Positions 21,815 to 34,412 of a stretch of DNA of 64,000 bases are shown here, one piece after another. The first letter of the stretch is position 1; each line of letters begins with the position of its first letter. The DNA is from Eunapius fragilis. Lineage: Eukaryota; Porifera; Demospongiae; Spongillida; Spongillidae. Position numbers and translations under genes: made by a program. Under the pieces are notes generated by a model. It was not told the DNA's origin. It saw nothing but the letters and a program-made list of their open reading frames with translations, and made no database searches. Where the stretch lies: assembly GCA_963681505.1 (NCBI GenBank), contig OY811981.1, positions 8,087,916-8,151,915 of the forward strand. The letters run 5' to 3'.

Positions 21815-24488
21815 CTATGCTATGATCTTCTTAGCAGCCTCCTTCATCTTTTTGAGATCAGCTCCAGCAGGAAGGGACTGACCATCCAACCACAGATCTG
21901 CCTTCATGGCAATCAGCTCCCATTCATCCTTTTGGGATGGATGCTTCAGCTCCAGGTACACAACACAGAGGACGGTGGCCCATATGGTGGCCACACCCCC
22001 ATCACACTTTACTGGACATGCATCCCTCAGCTCCTCGAGGCTCTTGGAGAGGACCTTTGCAATGACATCATCCAACTTCCACGACCCATCAGCCTGCTGT
22101 AAGGATACGAGGCTGGACAGGGGGTCACCACTGCCTGCAGTATGGCCTGGGCCTGAGTGTGACAATGCCTTTCCCATAGAGATGTTTGAGAGCAAAGAAT
22201 TCTGCTGTGGAGCTGCGGCCATAGCCCTACGCTGGACAGGGGCTGCCATTTTTTTGCTTGGTGCAGCACGAGAAGGTGCTGGTGGGGGTAGAGCTTGGGC
22301 AGAACAATATGCTGATGGTGGGGGTGGAGCCATGCAAAATGAGGCAGATGGAGGTGGGGGTGGAGCCATAGCATATGCACGAGGTGAGGGTGGAGCCATG
22401 GGATATGCACCAGGTGGGGGTGGAGCCATGAAACATCCACCAGATGGGGGTGGAGGAGGGCAGGGCATACCACACATCATTGGCATCACCGGTTCAACCA
22501 TCTCTGCAGTAATGTCCCACGTCTTCATGGCTCCCTTCACAGGCTGGTTGCTCTCATCTACTGCTACAAATGCGGTGTGACTGGACACCACACTGGACTC
22601 TATGCTCAGCTTCACTATCTCTGACTTCTTGTCTCCTCCATCCCTCTCCCAGTCCTTGATCAGGGCCTTGGCTGCAAGATGGTGGATGATGGGGATGGGG
22701 AAGGAGGGACTGTTGCCGGGTACTTCAAATGGAATGGAGTACTCCAGTGGCTTGCCCAGGACCTGACCCTTGAGAGAGGCAGTGCAGTCCACTGGAGACA
22801 TCAGCTCAGAGGGTCCCTTCAGGATCCCATAGACCACAGCCTTGTCCCCACTGAACACCACAGGGGGTTTGGAGGGGGCCTGTGTGACCTGAAAGCCATG
22901 AGGAAGCTGGAACTCCACTCTCAGGTTTGTGACAGCAGGCTGCAAGGCTTGCTTGAGGCTACGAATGACCTGGGTGGGGGGGGGGGAGATCAAATTAAGG
23001 ATAGGTAAAATGCCAGTATGATAGCCTACATTGATAACTACACTAAATGGATAAATGTCCTCATATCTATTTTTAATTCTATTCATTGGCTTGTGGCATA
23101 ATACATGTAACCATTAGCATGCTCCACCCCCCTACCTTTGGTTGTAACCTCTCTCCACTCTGGATGAACTCTGCTGTTCCATTTCCTGCCTGAGCCAGTC
23201 CCTTCACCAAATATGTGGACACCCCAGAACCAATTCCAAATGTGAAACATCTGTGGAAACAATACTTACTATAGTGATCAGATTACAATACCACAACACC
23301 TCACCTTGCACTCCCCACATTCCTCTTCACCTCCTGGATGCAGGCCTCTGTGTTGCTTACAGAGCCATCAGTCAGGACTAACACCTGGCGAGGAAGACCT
23401 TCTAGGAGTGGCTGTCCAAAGATGAACTGCAGAGGTGGGAGGAGCTCTGTACCTCCTAGGTCTGCATCCACACGCTCAGCATGTTGGATGGCTCTGTCAA
23501 GGTTCTCCTGGTTGTAGGGAACACTGGATGGAAATAGTGATTCATAGTTGGACCCAAACCCTATGATGTTGAAGGAGCAGCCTGGAGGAATGCTCTTCAG
23601 AAACAAGATCAGTGTTTCACGAGCACTCTGGATGAACTCTCCACCCATGCTGCCACTGCGGTCAACTAGGAAGATGAACTCACAGGCAGCTTTGGTGCTC
23701 TTGAACTCTGGGAAGAAGTTCAACATCACCACTGGACCTGACATCATGGACTCCTTATTTACACCCTTCTCTCCATTCTCCACGATGGCCCTTGGCTCGT
23801 AGGGACTCTTGTACTGGACAACCACCACCAGATCCTTGTCCAGGGGCTGTCCCTCGTTGATGGAGGCCTTGATTACGCCGCCTTTCGTTTCTTTGCTCAA
23901 TGGATGAGTGGGCGAGGTTACGTCAGATACGCCTCGACTGGCTACCTCCAGATGGAAGCTAAACACGGCTGGAGCCGACCCTTGGTGCGAGGCTGCTTCT
24001 ATCTTAGCCAGAGGGTCCGTAGAACCAACAGGAGTGTATCGCGGTTTGAGAACCGCGGGAAGGCTAAAGCGCACGCCGCCTTCTGCATCTAACGGAAGCT
24101 CTCCGGCCAACTTCAGATGAAGCTCCGCATCTTTGTGTGGAGGTAGGTTTCCCAGAGAGATGCTGAAGATGTCTCCCTTCTTCTCCTCGGCTAGGGCTGC
24201 CGAATGGCCGCTGGCGATGGCATCGTCGTACATCTGACGAGCCTCTTCCTTCCCTCGTATGACGGCTTTCACCTTTCGTCCATCGATGACCGCCTCCAGT
24301 CCAACTACTGCAAAGGACTCCTCGAGAGGGAACCTGAAGACCACTTCGATTGGGTCCGCTCCCGTGTTGGAGTACTTGAGTGTGGAGTCGAGTCCCACTA
24401 GGAATCCATTGATGTGGGCTTTGACGGAGACGTCTTTGAGCGGTAAAGGTGTTTCCTTTCCTACCACAAATAATCCTGCGTCTGACAT
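21815..24488 (-). CDS. VWA5A-like protein, copy 2 (VIT + vWA domains)
   Basis: The three exons 24488-23305, 23250-23136 and 22969-21815 have the same structure and phases as copy 1 and also give 817 residues. The start is the same [12 protein letters not shown] methionine. The VIT domain, the vWA domain with MIDAS DRSGS, exon 2 ([19 protein letters not shown]) and the C-terminal tail are almost identical to copy 1, with most differences silent or conservative. The linker, about 95-110 residues in the middle of exon 3, is entirely different. Here it is a repetitive Pro/Met-rich segment (MAPPPPGAYPMAPPSPRAYA-type repeats), then KKMAAPVQRRAMAAAPQQ. In copy 1 it is a Cys/Met/Glu-rich segment containing [19 protein letters not shown]. 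Both open frames are intact, so both genes look functional. No signal peptide. Confidence 0.9.
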
Positions 24489-24817
24489 TTCAATATACGT
24501 TGTACTAGACACGCCCATTACCATATACGTTGGCAGGTTGTTTCGGCCGGCCCTCGGATGGATTATATAATGTTCAAACGTGCGATGATGTATGTGCCGT
24601 AATCCATGCATCCGCGCTGTGACGTACTATTGTCTGGAGCCATACGGTTTGTCAACCGTTGATGCCCCGAGAGCCTGCTATAACGATCTGAGACAGGGCA
24701 GGGGGGGCCGCCACTGTGGACAGTATAGGGCCAAGCTTTGAATTACTGATGTGATGTCTTTGACTTCTTCATTTCCTTGATGGATGGACCTGGTTTTTCG
24801 TATTCAGATGGAATGTC

Positions 24818-25045
24818 TCAGCACAAGTTCCTCCATCTTTGCAGTAATGTCCCACGTCTTCATGGCTCCCTTGACAGGCTGGTTGCTCTCATCTACTGCT
24901 ACAAATGCGGTGTGACTGGACACCACACTGGACTCTATGCTCAGCTTCACTATCTCTGACTTCTTGTCTCCTCCATCCCTCTCCCAGTCCTTGATCAGGG
25001 CCTTGGCTGCAAGATGGTGGCTGAATGAGATGGGGAAGGAGGGAC
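24818..25045 (-). pseudogene. VWA5A-like third-copy fragment
   Basis: About 200 bp nearly identical to the part of exon 3 covering ITAKM back through [29 protein letters not shown] and [15 protein letters not shown] (compare 8230-8410 in copy 1). It stops abruptly at both ends, with unrelated sequence beyond, and no other exon is present. It is a truncated remnant, upstream of copy 2, of a third tandem unit or of a recombination by-product. Confidence 0.85.
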
Positions 25046-26156
25046 CGTTACTGACTCTTGAATGACCCTGTCACTGTATGCCGTCATCAACCGTCAAAAA
25101 GCGTGCGTTTGTAAAGTATTTTGGACCCTGCTAGCTATATACTTAAAATGTCGAAACGGCAATCAACGTTGAATGAGATGTTCTCGAAGAAAAACGGTAC
25201 ACGAGCAGAGGTAAATAGTAATTAGCCAAACCATAGATACTCTATGGCCAAACAGACCGAAGCTGACAGTGGAAGCAAGGGAGGAGGTGATCTTAGATGT
25301 TTGCAGTAGTATTGAGGAAGCGAAGGAGAAGTATGTGGCTAATAACCAAATTGAAAGTGACGTACGTACACGACGAGCCAGCCATAGAGCTCGAGCAACT
25401 CGATGAGCCAGCTATTGGACAGCATATCAATGTCCAAGATGAAATTACCGTAACGGTACAATTACGGTGCAACTACGGTACAGCTAGCAAGCCCCCTTTT
25501 TATAATGCACCGAAATCATCTATATACCCTTTACTGTACGCATATTTGTATCATGTGCAGAAAGATTAATTACATATAGCACAATATCCATGACACAGTA
25601 ACACATTTCATATGGAATAATTTTTACTATTAAAAAAACTTACAGCAAAGCCAATTGTGCATTCAACTTTAATACTTATATATTAATTCATCAAACACCC
25701 AACATGCAGATTGGTGATGATGAAGCAAAATTCAAGTATAGGAACCAGACCCTAATTTCAAGTTTCCCTTCAGACAATACAAGGATCAATGATATCAGAT
25801 CGAGTGGATACTTGAAAAGGTTTCTGGTTTTAAAAGTATGCTACTCAAAGACAATGGATGGTTTGTATTGCTTATACGGTGTGCTCTTTTCCCTAACTCA
25901 TCACACGTCGCCCAAACAAACTGATCTCAGAGCCATATGAAAACTGGAAGGATGCACTAGAATCATGCATCCTGCGAATATCATTGCAATTCTATTGCAA
26001 AAATGTGGTCATTTTTAGGGACATATGAAAATTATGCTTAATAACGACCGGAGCACTATTTTCATCATGCCTTTCCGCATCCTTCACTTTTAATTAATTA
26101 TTGGAGCCAATTTATATTATCTCGTTAACGTTTCTTATTTTTTTAAATAGCACTAA
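25046..26156. other. intergenic; possible hAT-type N-terminus remnant at 25149
   Basis: Mostly single-copy sequence upstream of METTL22. A short frame at 25149-25211 reads MSKRQSTLNEMFSKKNGTRA. It resembles the extreme N-terminus of ZMYM/hAT-like transposon proteins and is followed by a GTAAAT donor-like site; nothing downstream confirms it. A small inverted motif around TACGGTACAATTACGGTGCA lies at about 25449. No gene called. Confidence 0.35.
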
Positions 26157-27793
26157 ATGATGCGGCGCGCTATGGAAGTTGATTTTTATCTTTCAGATGT
26201 ACATGTAGGGGACTTCGGTGATATCTCCGAGGAGGTGAAGTACTCGATAACGTATTGTGAGTGGGTCACTTTTACTAACTTTTTTTCAGGGCACTATCTT
26301 ATCGAGGTTTGTCCTCTGTCGAAACCAAAGAAGCGCCAATATTGACGCAAGCGCACTCGATGTAGACGAGGATGGAGATATGGTAGTTTCCAGGCGCTTC
26401 CAAAAGGAGCCCACCATTCTCCAAATAGGTCAGGTGACTTACAAAGCATACCGTGGCTCTACTCGCGTAGCTTTTCTGTGGTGTAAATACGCATAATTTT
26501 TATACTGCAGAACACGCAATGGCCACTTCTATTGCAGATGTAGGTCAACAGGTGGGCGCTATTATTAGAACGAAAACACAAGCATTTTGTACCCTTGCAC
26601 CAGACTAGGTATGGAGGGGTGCCTTACTGTTGGCTGACTACATAGTACACAACACATCACGGTTTGCGGCCTCAACCATCTTGGAGTTGGGAGCAGGGAC
26701 TGGTCTGGTCAGCATAGTGGCAGGGATGTCCGCTAAGTGTGTGTTCAGCACAGGTAATGTGTGTACGTGTGCACTTCATGTTCTGCATGTGCATACCACT
26801 GGACCTAGATTTGTATTTGAACGTTTCTGTTGTAATAGAGAGAACAGTAGTGCTTTTTTTTTTTTCAAAATACATCTTGGGAGGAGGTTCACATACCACT
26901 GAAGGGGAAGGATGTACCCTAGGGGTGGGGGGGGGGGGGGGGGGGGGCATATATGCATACTTAGCGTAGGCAAAAGATTGCTTGAAGGTTTTGTGATTGT
27001 AATGCTATCATATTGGCTATGAATGCTGCAGACACTGGGCAGGGTGTACTGGACATTTGTCAGAAAAATGTGAGCCATAACCTCAAAAACCTGATGAGAA
27101 GTGAAGATGACTTTGAGATTCTGGTAAGGGAATTGGATTGGACGAAGCCTTTTGAGTCAACAGGTACATGCACAAAATGAGTGAGACTGCTACTGAATCC
27201 AATAACAGCCCCAACAGGTCCTTACTCATGGACTGATGGCGATTACCTGAAGCTGAAGGACACATTTTGCATCATCGCAGCCGATGGTAATGCCACATGC
27301 TCTTGTATTTTCACACAAAGCTAACAGGTACTTTATCTCCTTTCAATTTAGTAGTTTATGACGACTCACTAACAGATGCCTTCTTTCAATGTCTGGTGGC
27401 ACTGAGCACACGAATTGCACAGTCCGTGTGCATCCTTATCTCATTGGAGAAGAGGTTTGAACAGTGATGGTGCACCACATCAGCTCGTACTACTACAGTC
27501 ACATCATTCAGAATAAATTTTACACTGGAGGATTTGGCACCGGCAAGCCCCGCCTACCAGTATTTCAGGCACTGCCTGGGGAAATGCCACACAGACAGCT
27601 GGGGGAGGAGGCTGAGATTTTCGGCAAGGGAACTTAAAACAGATTTTCCTCAGTGTTTTGAATATGAAAGAGTAGACCAACTGGTAGGTACTGTTGGTGG
27701 GCGTGGCTGACGTTTTTGTGTTAGTTCATTACATGTCTATATATGCACTGTGATCCCTAGGAGCTATGGGAATTAGCTGTTCAAATCTCCTGA
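26157..27793 (+). CDS. METTL22: METTL22, methyltransferase-like protein 22 (protein-lysine methyltransferase family)
   Basis: Plus-strand multi-exon gene. Exons: 26157-26234, 26290-26428, 26511-26551, 26609-26753, 27032-27163, then about 27219-27285, 27352-27451, 27514-27684 and a last exon to the stop at 27791-27793. Diagnostic blocks in order: VDFYLSDVHVG, LDVDEDGDMVVSRRF, EHAMATSIADVGQQ, VWRGALLLADYI, ILELGAGTGLVSIVAG (SAM-binding motif I), VRELDWTKPF, CIIAADVVYDDSLTDAF (post-I acidic loop), LISLEKR, INFTLEDLAPASPAYQYF and ERVDQLELWELAV. These correspond block for block to animal METTL22, which methylates lysine in Kin17. Two in-frame ATGs open the gene (26157 and 26160). Its 3' end converges on IFT70 with under 90 bp between stop codons. 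Confidence 0.92.
26929..26948. repeat. poly-G tract
   Basis: Run of about 20 G (one T near its start) in the METTL22 intron before the exon at 27032, 45 bases downstream of a poly-T run. Confidence 0.85.
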
Positions 27794-27880
27794 AGGGCAA
27801 AATCATGTGTGTACTCGTGGCAGTGAAAATTTCGTCAGAACATTATATTTGTGTGTGTCGCATTCTTTTGTTCTGTAGTG

Positions 27881-30800
27881 TCACTCTACCAACCTAAGGA
27901 AGAGAGCCTTCAATAGTCTAGCCTCATATGTGATGGTATTGCGTCCAGCATGTATTGGCTGCTGGTCCAAGGGCAGCTCCACCACAGTAGGCACGTTATG
28001 GCCATATGCTAAAATGAGGGATTGAGGGGGGAAGCAATGTAAGTATTGCACTTGTAAGAAGGCAGATAAGCACAAACCTTCACAATGTTCCAGGAATTGT
28101 ATTATCTCCTGTACAATACTGTCCTTGAGTAGAACCATATGTTTGGCCTGCAAGAGAAGTGGGTTGTGGACCAGTCAGGTACTTGTGATTGAGGTTTGCT
28201 TACCATGTTCTCCATTAGTGATAGGAAGCATCGCTTCACATAAAACCAAGTGTCTGTTCCAAGCTAAAAGCACAGAGTTTTAAAAATTCAAAAGCAATAA
28301 TGATATACCTTCTTATTATATGGCTCAAGACTTTTCATAATCCTTGAGATACCAAATTCATAATTTCCCTTAGCACAGTACAGAGTTCTGGGGCCAGAGA
28401 TGAGTGGAGTGAGCCCCACCCCAACACTGGGATTTAATCTTACCCAATAACTAAATTGATGATACAGAGATGGTAGAATTTCTTGTCTGGTTCTTCGTAT
28501 GCACTTTCTTCTTCTTCCTTCTCTATCTTTTTCATAATTTCCTCGGCCTGTAGGCATGGGATATAAGTGAAACAAATGGAGGCAACGGGACTTACGTCTT
28601 CTGTGTGACCGGTCATGATGTAGGAGACACACAGGTTAGCTAGTATTATGGCACTGATGTTCAGTAGCTGTTATGTGAGTATTAATTAGGCAGGAAATGC
28701 AGTTTACCCATTAGACAACCTACATGATCATAATTTTTTTTCACAATAGCTTCATAAAATCCAATTGCTTCCTTGTATTTTGATTCCTATAAAGATTTGA
28801 AACCTTGGATAAATACAGAGGGAAAGTAGAAAGAGCACATGCACTGTTCCACATTGCTATTTCACACGGACCACTGAAATGAGAAATAATTATCTTTAAA
28901 AATAAGAAAAGTACGAATTCATGTATATTTCAGTAAAGTTGAACCTTCACCTTGTGCAAGCGAGCTAATGTCATTGCCATCATTTCTTGTACATGTAGTA
29001 TATGATGTAATGTAGGTATAGTTATCATGTTGTATACTTTGTGTATTCGTTGTAACGTTATAATTATATAATAAAAAGTCCTGTGGATGTTCTCATCTCC
29101 AACTGGGTTCTGGGCAAAACTGCAGCCTGTGACATTGGTTATGTCACTGCTAAACTCCAAAATTCTTTCTGAAGTGGGAGTAACTGCTGGAGCAGCTGCA
29201 CATGCCACTGAGCTCCGAAAATATGAGGCCAATGATGTTAAATGTAGCGATCTTGAGTGGATCTGTATCCCTCTGGTAGTGGAAACATACGGAGCATGGG
29301 GAAGGAGGCTTTGGAGGCATTTTCCACATTAGCCTCTCGCCTAGCCACTTCTTCATCCAAGACCCAAGTCTAGGGTACTATCTGAGCTGTATGGCTGGCT
29401 CAATCTTCATTTAGTTAGTGAGGGCTATTTTATGCAGACTTTCATGCCCTCATCAGGAATACATTTGAGTTTGTACGTTGTTTTGTGATTTGTGTTTAAT
29501 ATCGTGTATTTATTCTTGAATAATGTACATACAATGTATTTAAAATGTAAAAAAATAAATAAACAGTGATTCCACCCGGGATCGAACCGGGGACCTTGAG
29601 TGTGTTAGACTCACGTGATAACCGCTACACCATGGAATCAACTTGTTTAAAAAGGTCTGTATTATATGGGACAGTTCATTATATGGGACGCTCTTTCAAG
29701 CAAAATTACCTTCGTGGGGTCGTAATTTTATTCAAATGGGGGAAAGGGTTCTAAAAGTGACAGGAAAGCGCTGCAGCAATTCTTCCGTCCTCTCAGCGCT
29801 TCTCCTTTGCATACAGGGGTAGGCAAAAAAAAGGGGGGGGGGGGGGACATGGACAAGGGTTCCATTAGTCTGGGGACCCTAGCATGATGTAGGGTCTGGA
29901 ACCACGCGTATACCAAACTTGTTCTGATTAGTTTTTGTTTATATTGGATGTTTATATGATATTCATCATCCGCAAAACCACACTCTCACGTGAACTAATC
30001 AACACCCAATCACACGATTTTGGCTCTGGGGATCAGTACCACTGCCCAAAAATGAATCGTGTACAAGACAAGACAAGAAAGCTGTAATAACGCTCTATAT
30101 GTCGTATGGACGATCGAGCTCATGTAATTCTATAAACAGACATGTCTTCCGCATCCTACCGTGACTGAACCTGGAGAAACTATAGAGCTCTGATCGTCCC
30201 AGGTTCAGAGATGCTAGCGCTCATGCTTATAGCTTTCTTGACTAGTCTTATACACGGTTCACTTTTCGGCAGTGGTACTGGTCCTCAAAATCGTGATTGG
30301 GTGTTGATTAGTTCAGGTGAGAGTATGGTTTTGCGGATGATGAAATCATATAAACATACAATATGAACAAAAACTAATCAGAACAAGTTTGGTATACGCC
30401 GCAAAATACGGCATTTGCTGATGCGCTGGTTGAGACATAGTATATCTCACTTCACCATACTGCACAGTAATTTAACTATTTTGCTTTAAAATTTGGCTAT
30501 ATGTTTTGTGTTTGATTTTATATTGATTTTATAGGCCGTACTATTTTAACGTGTCAAAAATGCTTGTCAGTTCAACAGGGCGGGATAGAAAAAAAAATGG
30601 ATTTAATAAGGCTGTTATACTTACGTAGTCAAAGATTGATGATAAGGGCGGGATAGCTTAAAAAAAAAACTGATTCCACCCGGGATCGAACCGGGGACCT
30701 TGAGTGTGTTAGACTCACGTGATAACCGCTACACCATGGAATCGGCTCGTACTGGGGCTTCCTCAACAAGGATAGCGGGGCTAAGCCTTATATATACCGT

Positions 30801-31665
30801 TTAAAACGCCGCGGCCATACGACCGCCGCATTGCCGAGGGTGTAGAGTACGGCGCCGAAGGCGCCCAGCCCGTGACGTTTTTTTTTTTTCAATGAAGAGT
30901 GTCGGGAGGGAGGGACGGGTGCAATTGGAGCGCGGATTCGTAATGCGGGTGAAAAGTTGACCCTATCCAGTGCTAGTTGACCCTGTCCAGTGCTAGTTGA
31001 CCCTTCTGGTCCTTAGTACGAAGGGCATAACACTAATTACCCTACTGTATGCATAATTAAAAACTTAAGGTCACTGTAACTCCAGTGCGTAAGGAGGACA
31101 TAAGTAAGAATAACTTGAAAACTTGAAAAAATATGCACTAAGTCCCTTTTCTCTGCCATATAATAGTGAATTATCTGGAACAATTTGTGGTGGACTATAG
31201 GCATGCAGGTTTGTGTGGTAAATCAATCACCTCTTTGCAGTAAGGAAAGGGCATACAATTAGGCAACCTTCAATCATACTTTATTTAGTACCTGCTACCA
31301 ATATGCTACCTGACGTAATTATTATAATTAATTTTATATATAAGGAGAAAAAAAAAAGTGATTCCACCCGGGATCGAACCGGGGACCTTGAGTGTGTTAG
31401 ACTCACGTGATAACCGCTACACCATGGAATCATCTTATGTACACGTCCGTTTTAGTTACAGGTAAATCAACTCTATGTATTTATAACGTCTTTTAATAGA
31501 TCATACCTGCATAAAGAGGACATGGGCAACGTTTAGCTTCCAGGCATCGTGTTCACTGCAAAATTCTACACTCTTTCTGAAGATCTTCTCCACTTGTGAA
31601 TAGTTCTCTCGGTCCCAGTATATCTTAGCCTGAGCCATAAGCACCGGAATGTAACTGAGAGAGAA

Positions 31666-31721
<56 letters not shown>

Positions 31722-33108
31722 GGGGGGGGGGGGGGAGAAAGAGAGAGAGAGAGAGAGTGAGAGAGAGAGAGAGAGGGGGGGGGAGAAAGAGAGAGAGGAC
31801 TGCATGTAATCGTGTTCACTGTTAGAGACCCACACAAATGTTGATCACTTCTTGTCCAACTACCTACTAACATGAAATACGAGGTATGACAAAAGGCAGC
31901 TGAACACTTCTAGACACAGAGATTCGCAACGGCCTGCTTAGACGGCGGCGACGGAACCGTAGCCGCCATGGCGGCTCCACTTTTTGTACCTGTGATTAGT
32001 CATGATATTATTAATTTTCATAGCAGTTAAATCGCTGGTGAGCAGGAGCATAGATAGTAAGTTTTCTGCCTGTTTCCTCTTGTATCTACTCTATTATCTA
32101 TGGCAGGAGGCATCACTGTGAGTGATAATCATTTCAGCTTATAGTTGCTACTGTATACCTGCTGCTCTCCATGTGATTTGTGTTTCTTAAGAAAACATCT
32201 TCAAGCTACTAGGTGGACCACCAATGCGGAGTGCCTTGGAAGGATTTTGTCTAATTATGAAGTGTTATTTACACTATGGGAGGAATCGCTGCAATACGTT
32301 AAAGAAACAGACATGAAATCTAGAATAATAGGCGTAAAAGCATGTATGGAATCATTTGATTTCCTGTTTGGTTTGATGTTAGGTCAAACGACATGCATAG
32401 CAATATGACCGAAAGCTCAATTTGATCGATATTGGTAACGATTTTAGTTTCGGTCCAGAGCACAGGCTTACCTTGTTCAGAAAGTTTATTTGCAATGACT
32501 GATGTGTACTGCAGTGCAAACGTGATATTCATATTATTAATCTTCATATTATTAATCTTCATATTATTAATCTTCATAATGGCAGCTACACTTTTTAATT
32601 CCTTCCGTTGCCGCTGTTAGATAATCGCAATAGAAATGCCCCCCCCCCCCCCCCCCCCCCCCCCACACACACACATACTGCTCAGGTATCTATGAATTCC
32701 CCCAACCCATGGCCATACTGCTCACATGTCCCAATCTGTGGCCATATACTACTGATGCCCCAATGTATGGTAGCACTACCCAAATGCCCCCTTCCCCATA
32801 CCCATGTCTTACTGTTCCAATGTTTCATCATACTCCTCTACACATCTCTTCACTGCCTCATCATTATGGCTCTGTCGATGCTCCTGTACTTGCTTTGTCA
32901 GCTTGCGAAGTTTGTCAGTATGCTGTGTGGCTATCTCTTCCAGCTTGCGGAATGCCTGGGGGAGAAAATGGAGCAGTAACCAACCAGATGAGGGGGACCT
33001 CGAGGTCTAATAATGAGCTAATATGCTGTGTTGTTTTAGAGGAGAGTGACATCCATAATATGTCCCATCCCACGAACAACATCACGCCTATATCTTCCAT
33101 CCACAGTA

Positions 33109-33199
<91 letters not shown>

Positions 33200-34377
33200 A
33201 CACACCTCTTCTGGAGAAGACTGAGTCATAATCTTAGCATCAATGTAGTCATATAGGTACTGAGAGAGGAACTTTGTTCCAAGATGGCTGTTCTCTGCCA
33301 GAACATCGGCAGCAAGGTCACAGTACTATAGGAATCAAAGGAGAGATGGTCACAACGAGATGTGGTATGTCCTAACCACCTTGCAAACCTCATATTTGCA
33401 GTACAGAAGTAGAAGGTTTGCAAATGTTTCTGTGTGGAAGGGGGTGCAGGGGGTGGGTGGGGAGATTAATCGGATCATGCATCGTCATTAAAATTAATAA
33501 TTATATTAAGCGCCCATTACAATCTATAAAAAAAATAAACTACACAAATGAGCATGCATTTATGCTGTACAATATAAAGTGATTTTTCTCAATCCCTAAT
33601 CATATAAGTGTACATGTATCCTGATCTGCTATCATAGTTAAATGTATCCAGATCTAAACAAATAGTAACCAAAGTTACATAAGCTTCCTGTGACAATGGT
33701 GGCAAGACTGGGGGCTAGATTTGTAACACTCTATTAGAGATGAATAGGAGCAGGGATACAGACAGGGTGCATGTAACTTGGTGGTGGGTGGTGGGTGGTG
33801 GGAGGGTCTTATATGCACTCTATGGGAGACACACCTGATGGCAGTACAAAGCATACCTGGTGGGCAGGGTACCTGTTGCAATAGAAACTGAAGCTTCTCA
33901 AAGCCATGTGTGGGGTTATCCTCCATGTTCATCAACGCTTGATTATGGAGGGTTACGGGATCAAGTTCCTGCAATTACGCATAAAAGATCAGTTTAATGA
34001 CATGCAATTTTCAGCACACCTCTTCAGAACGTGGTGGCATATCTGTGAGTGCCTCTCTTGCAGTGTCATCTATTGCACAAAGAAAGTATATGATTTGGTT
34101 CATTACACACACACATACACACAGATACACACACACTGATACACCAACGCACACACAGATACACCAACACACACACAGATACACCAACACACACACAGAT
34201 ACACGCACACTATGCAAATACACATACACACACAGATACACGCACACTATGCACACACAGATACACACACACACACCAACACACATACACACACCAACAC
34301 ACACACACAGATACACGCACACCATGCACACACACATACACACACACACCAACACACACACATACAACACCAACACA

Positions 34378-34412
<35 letters not shown>

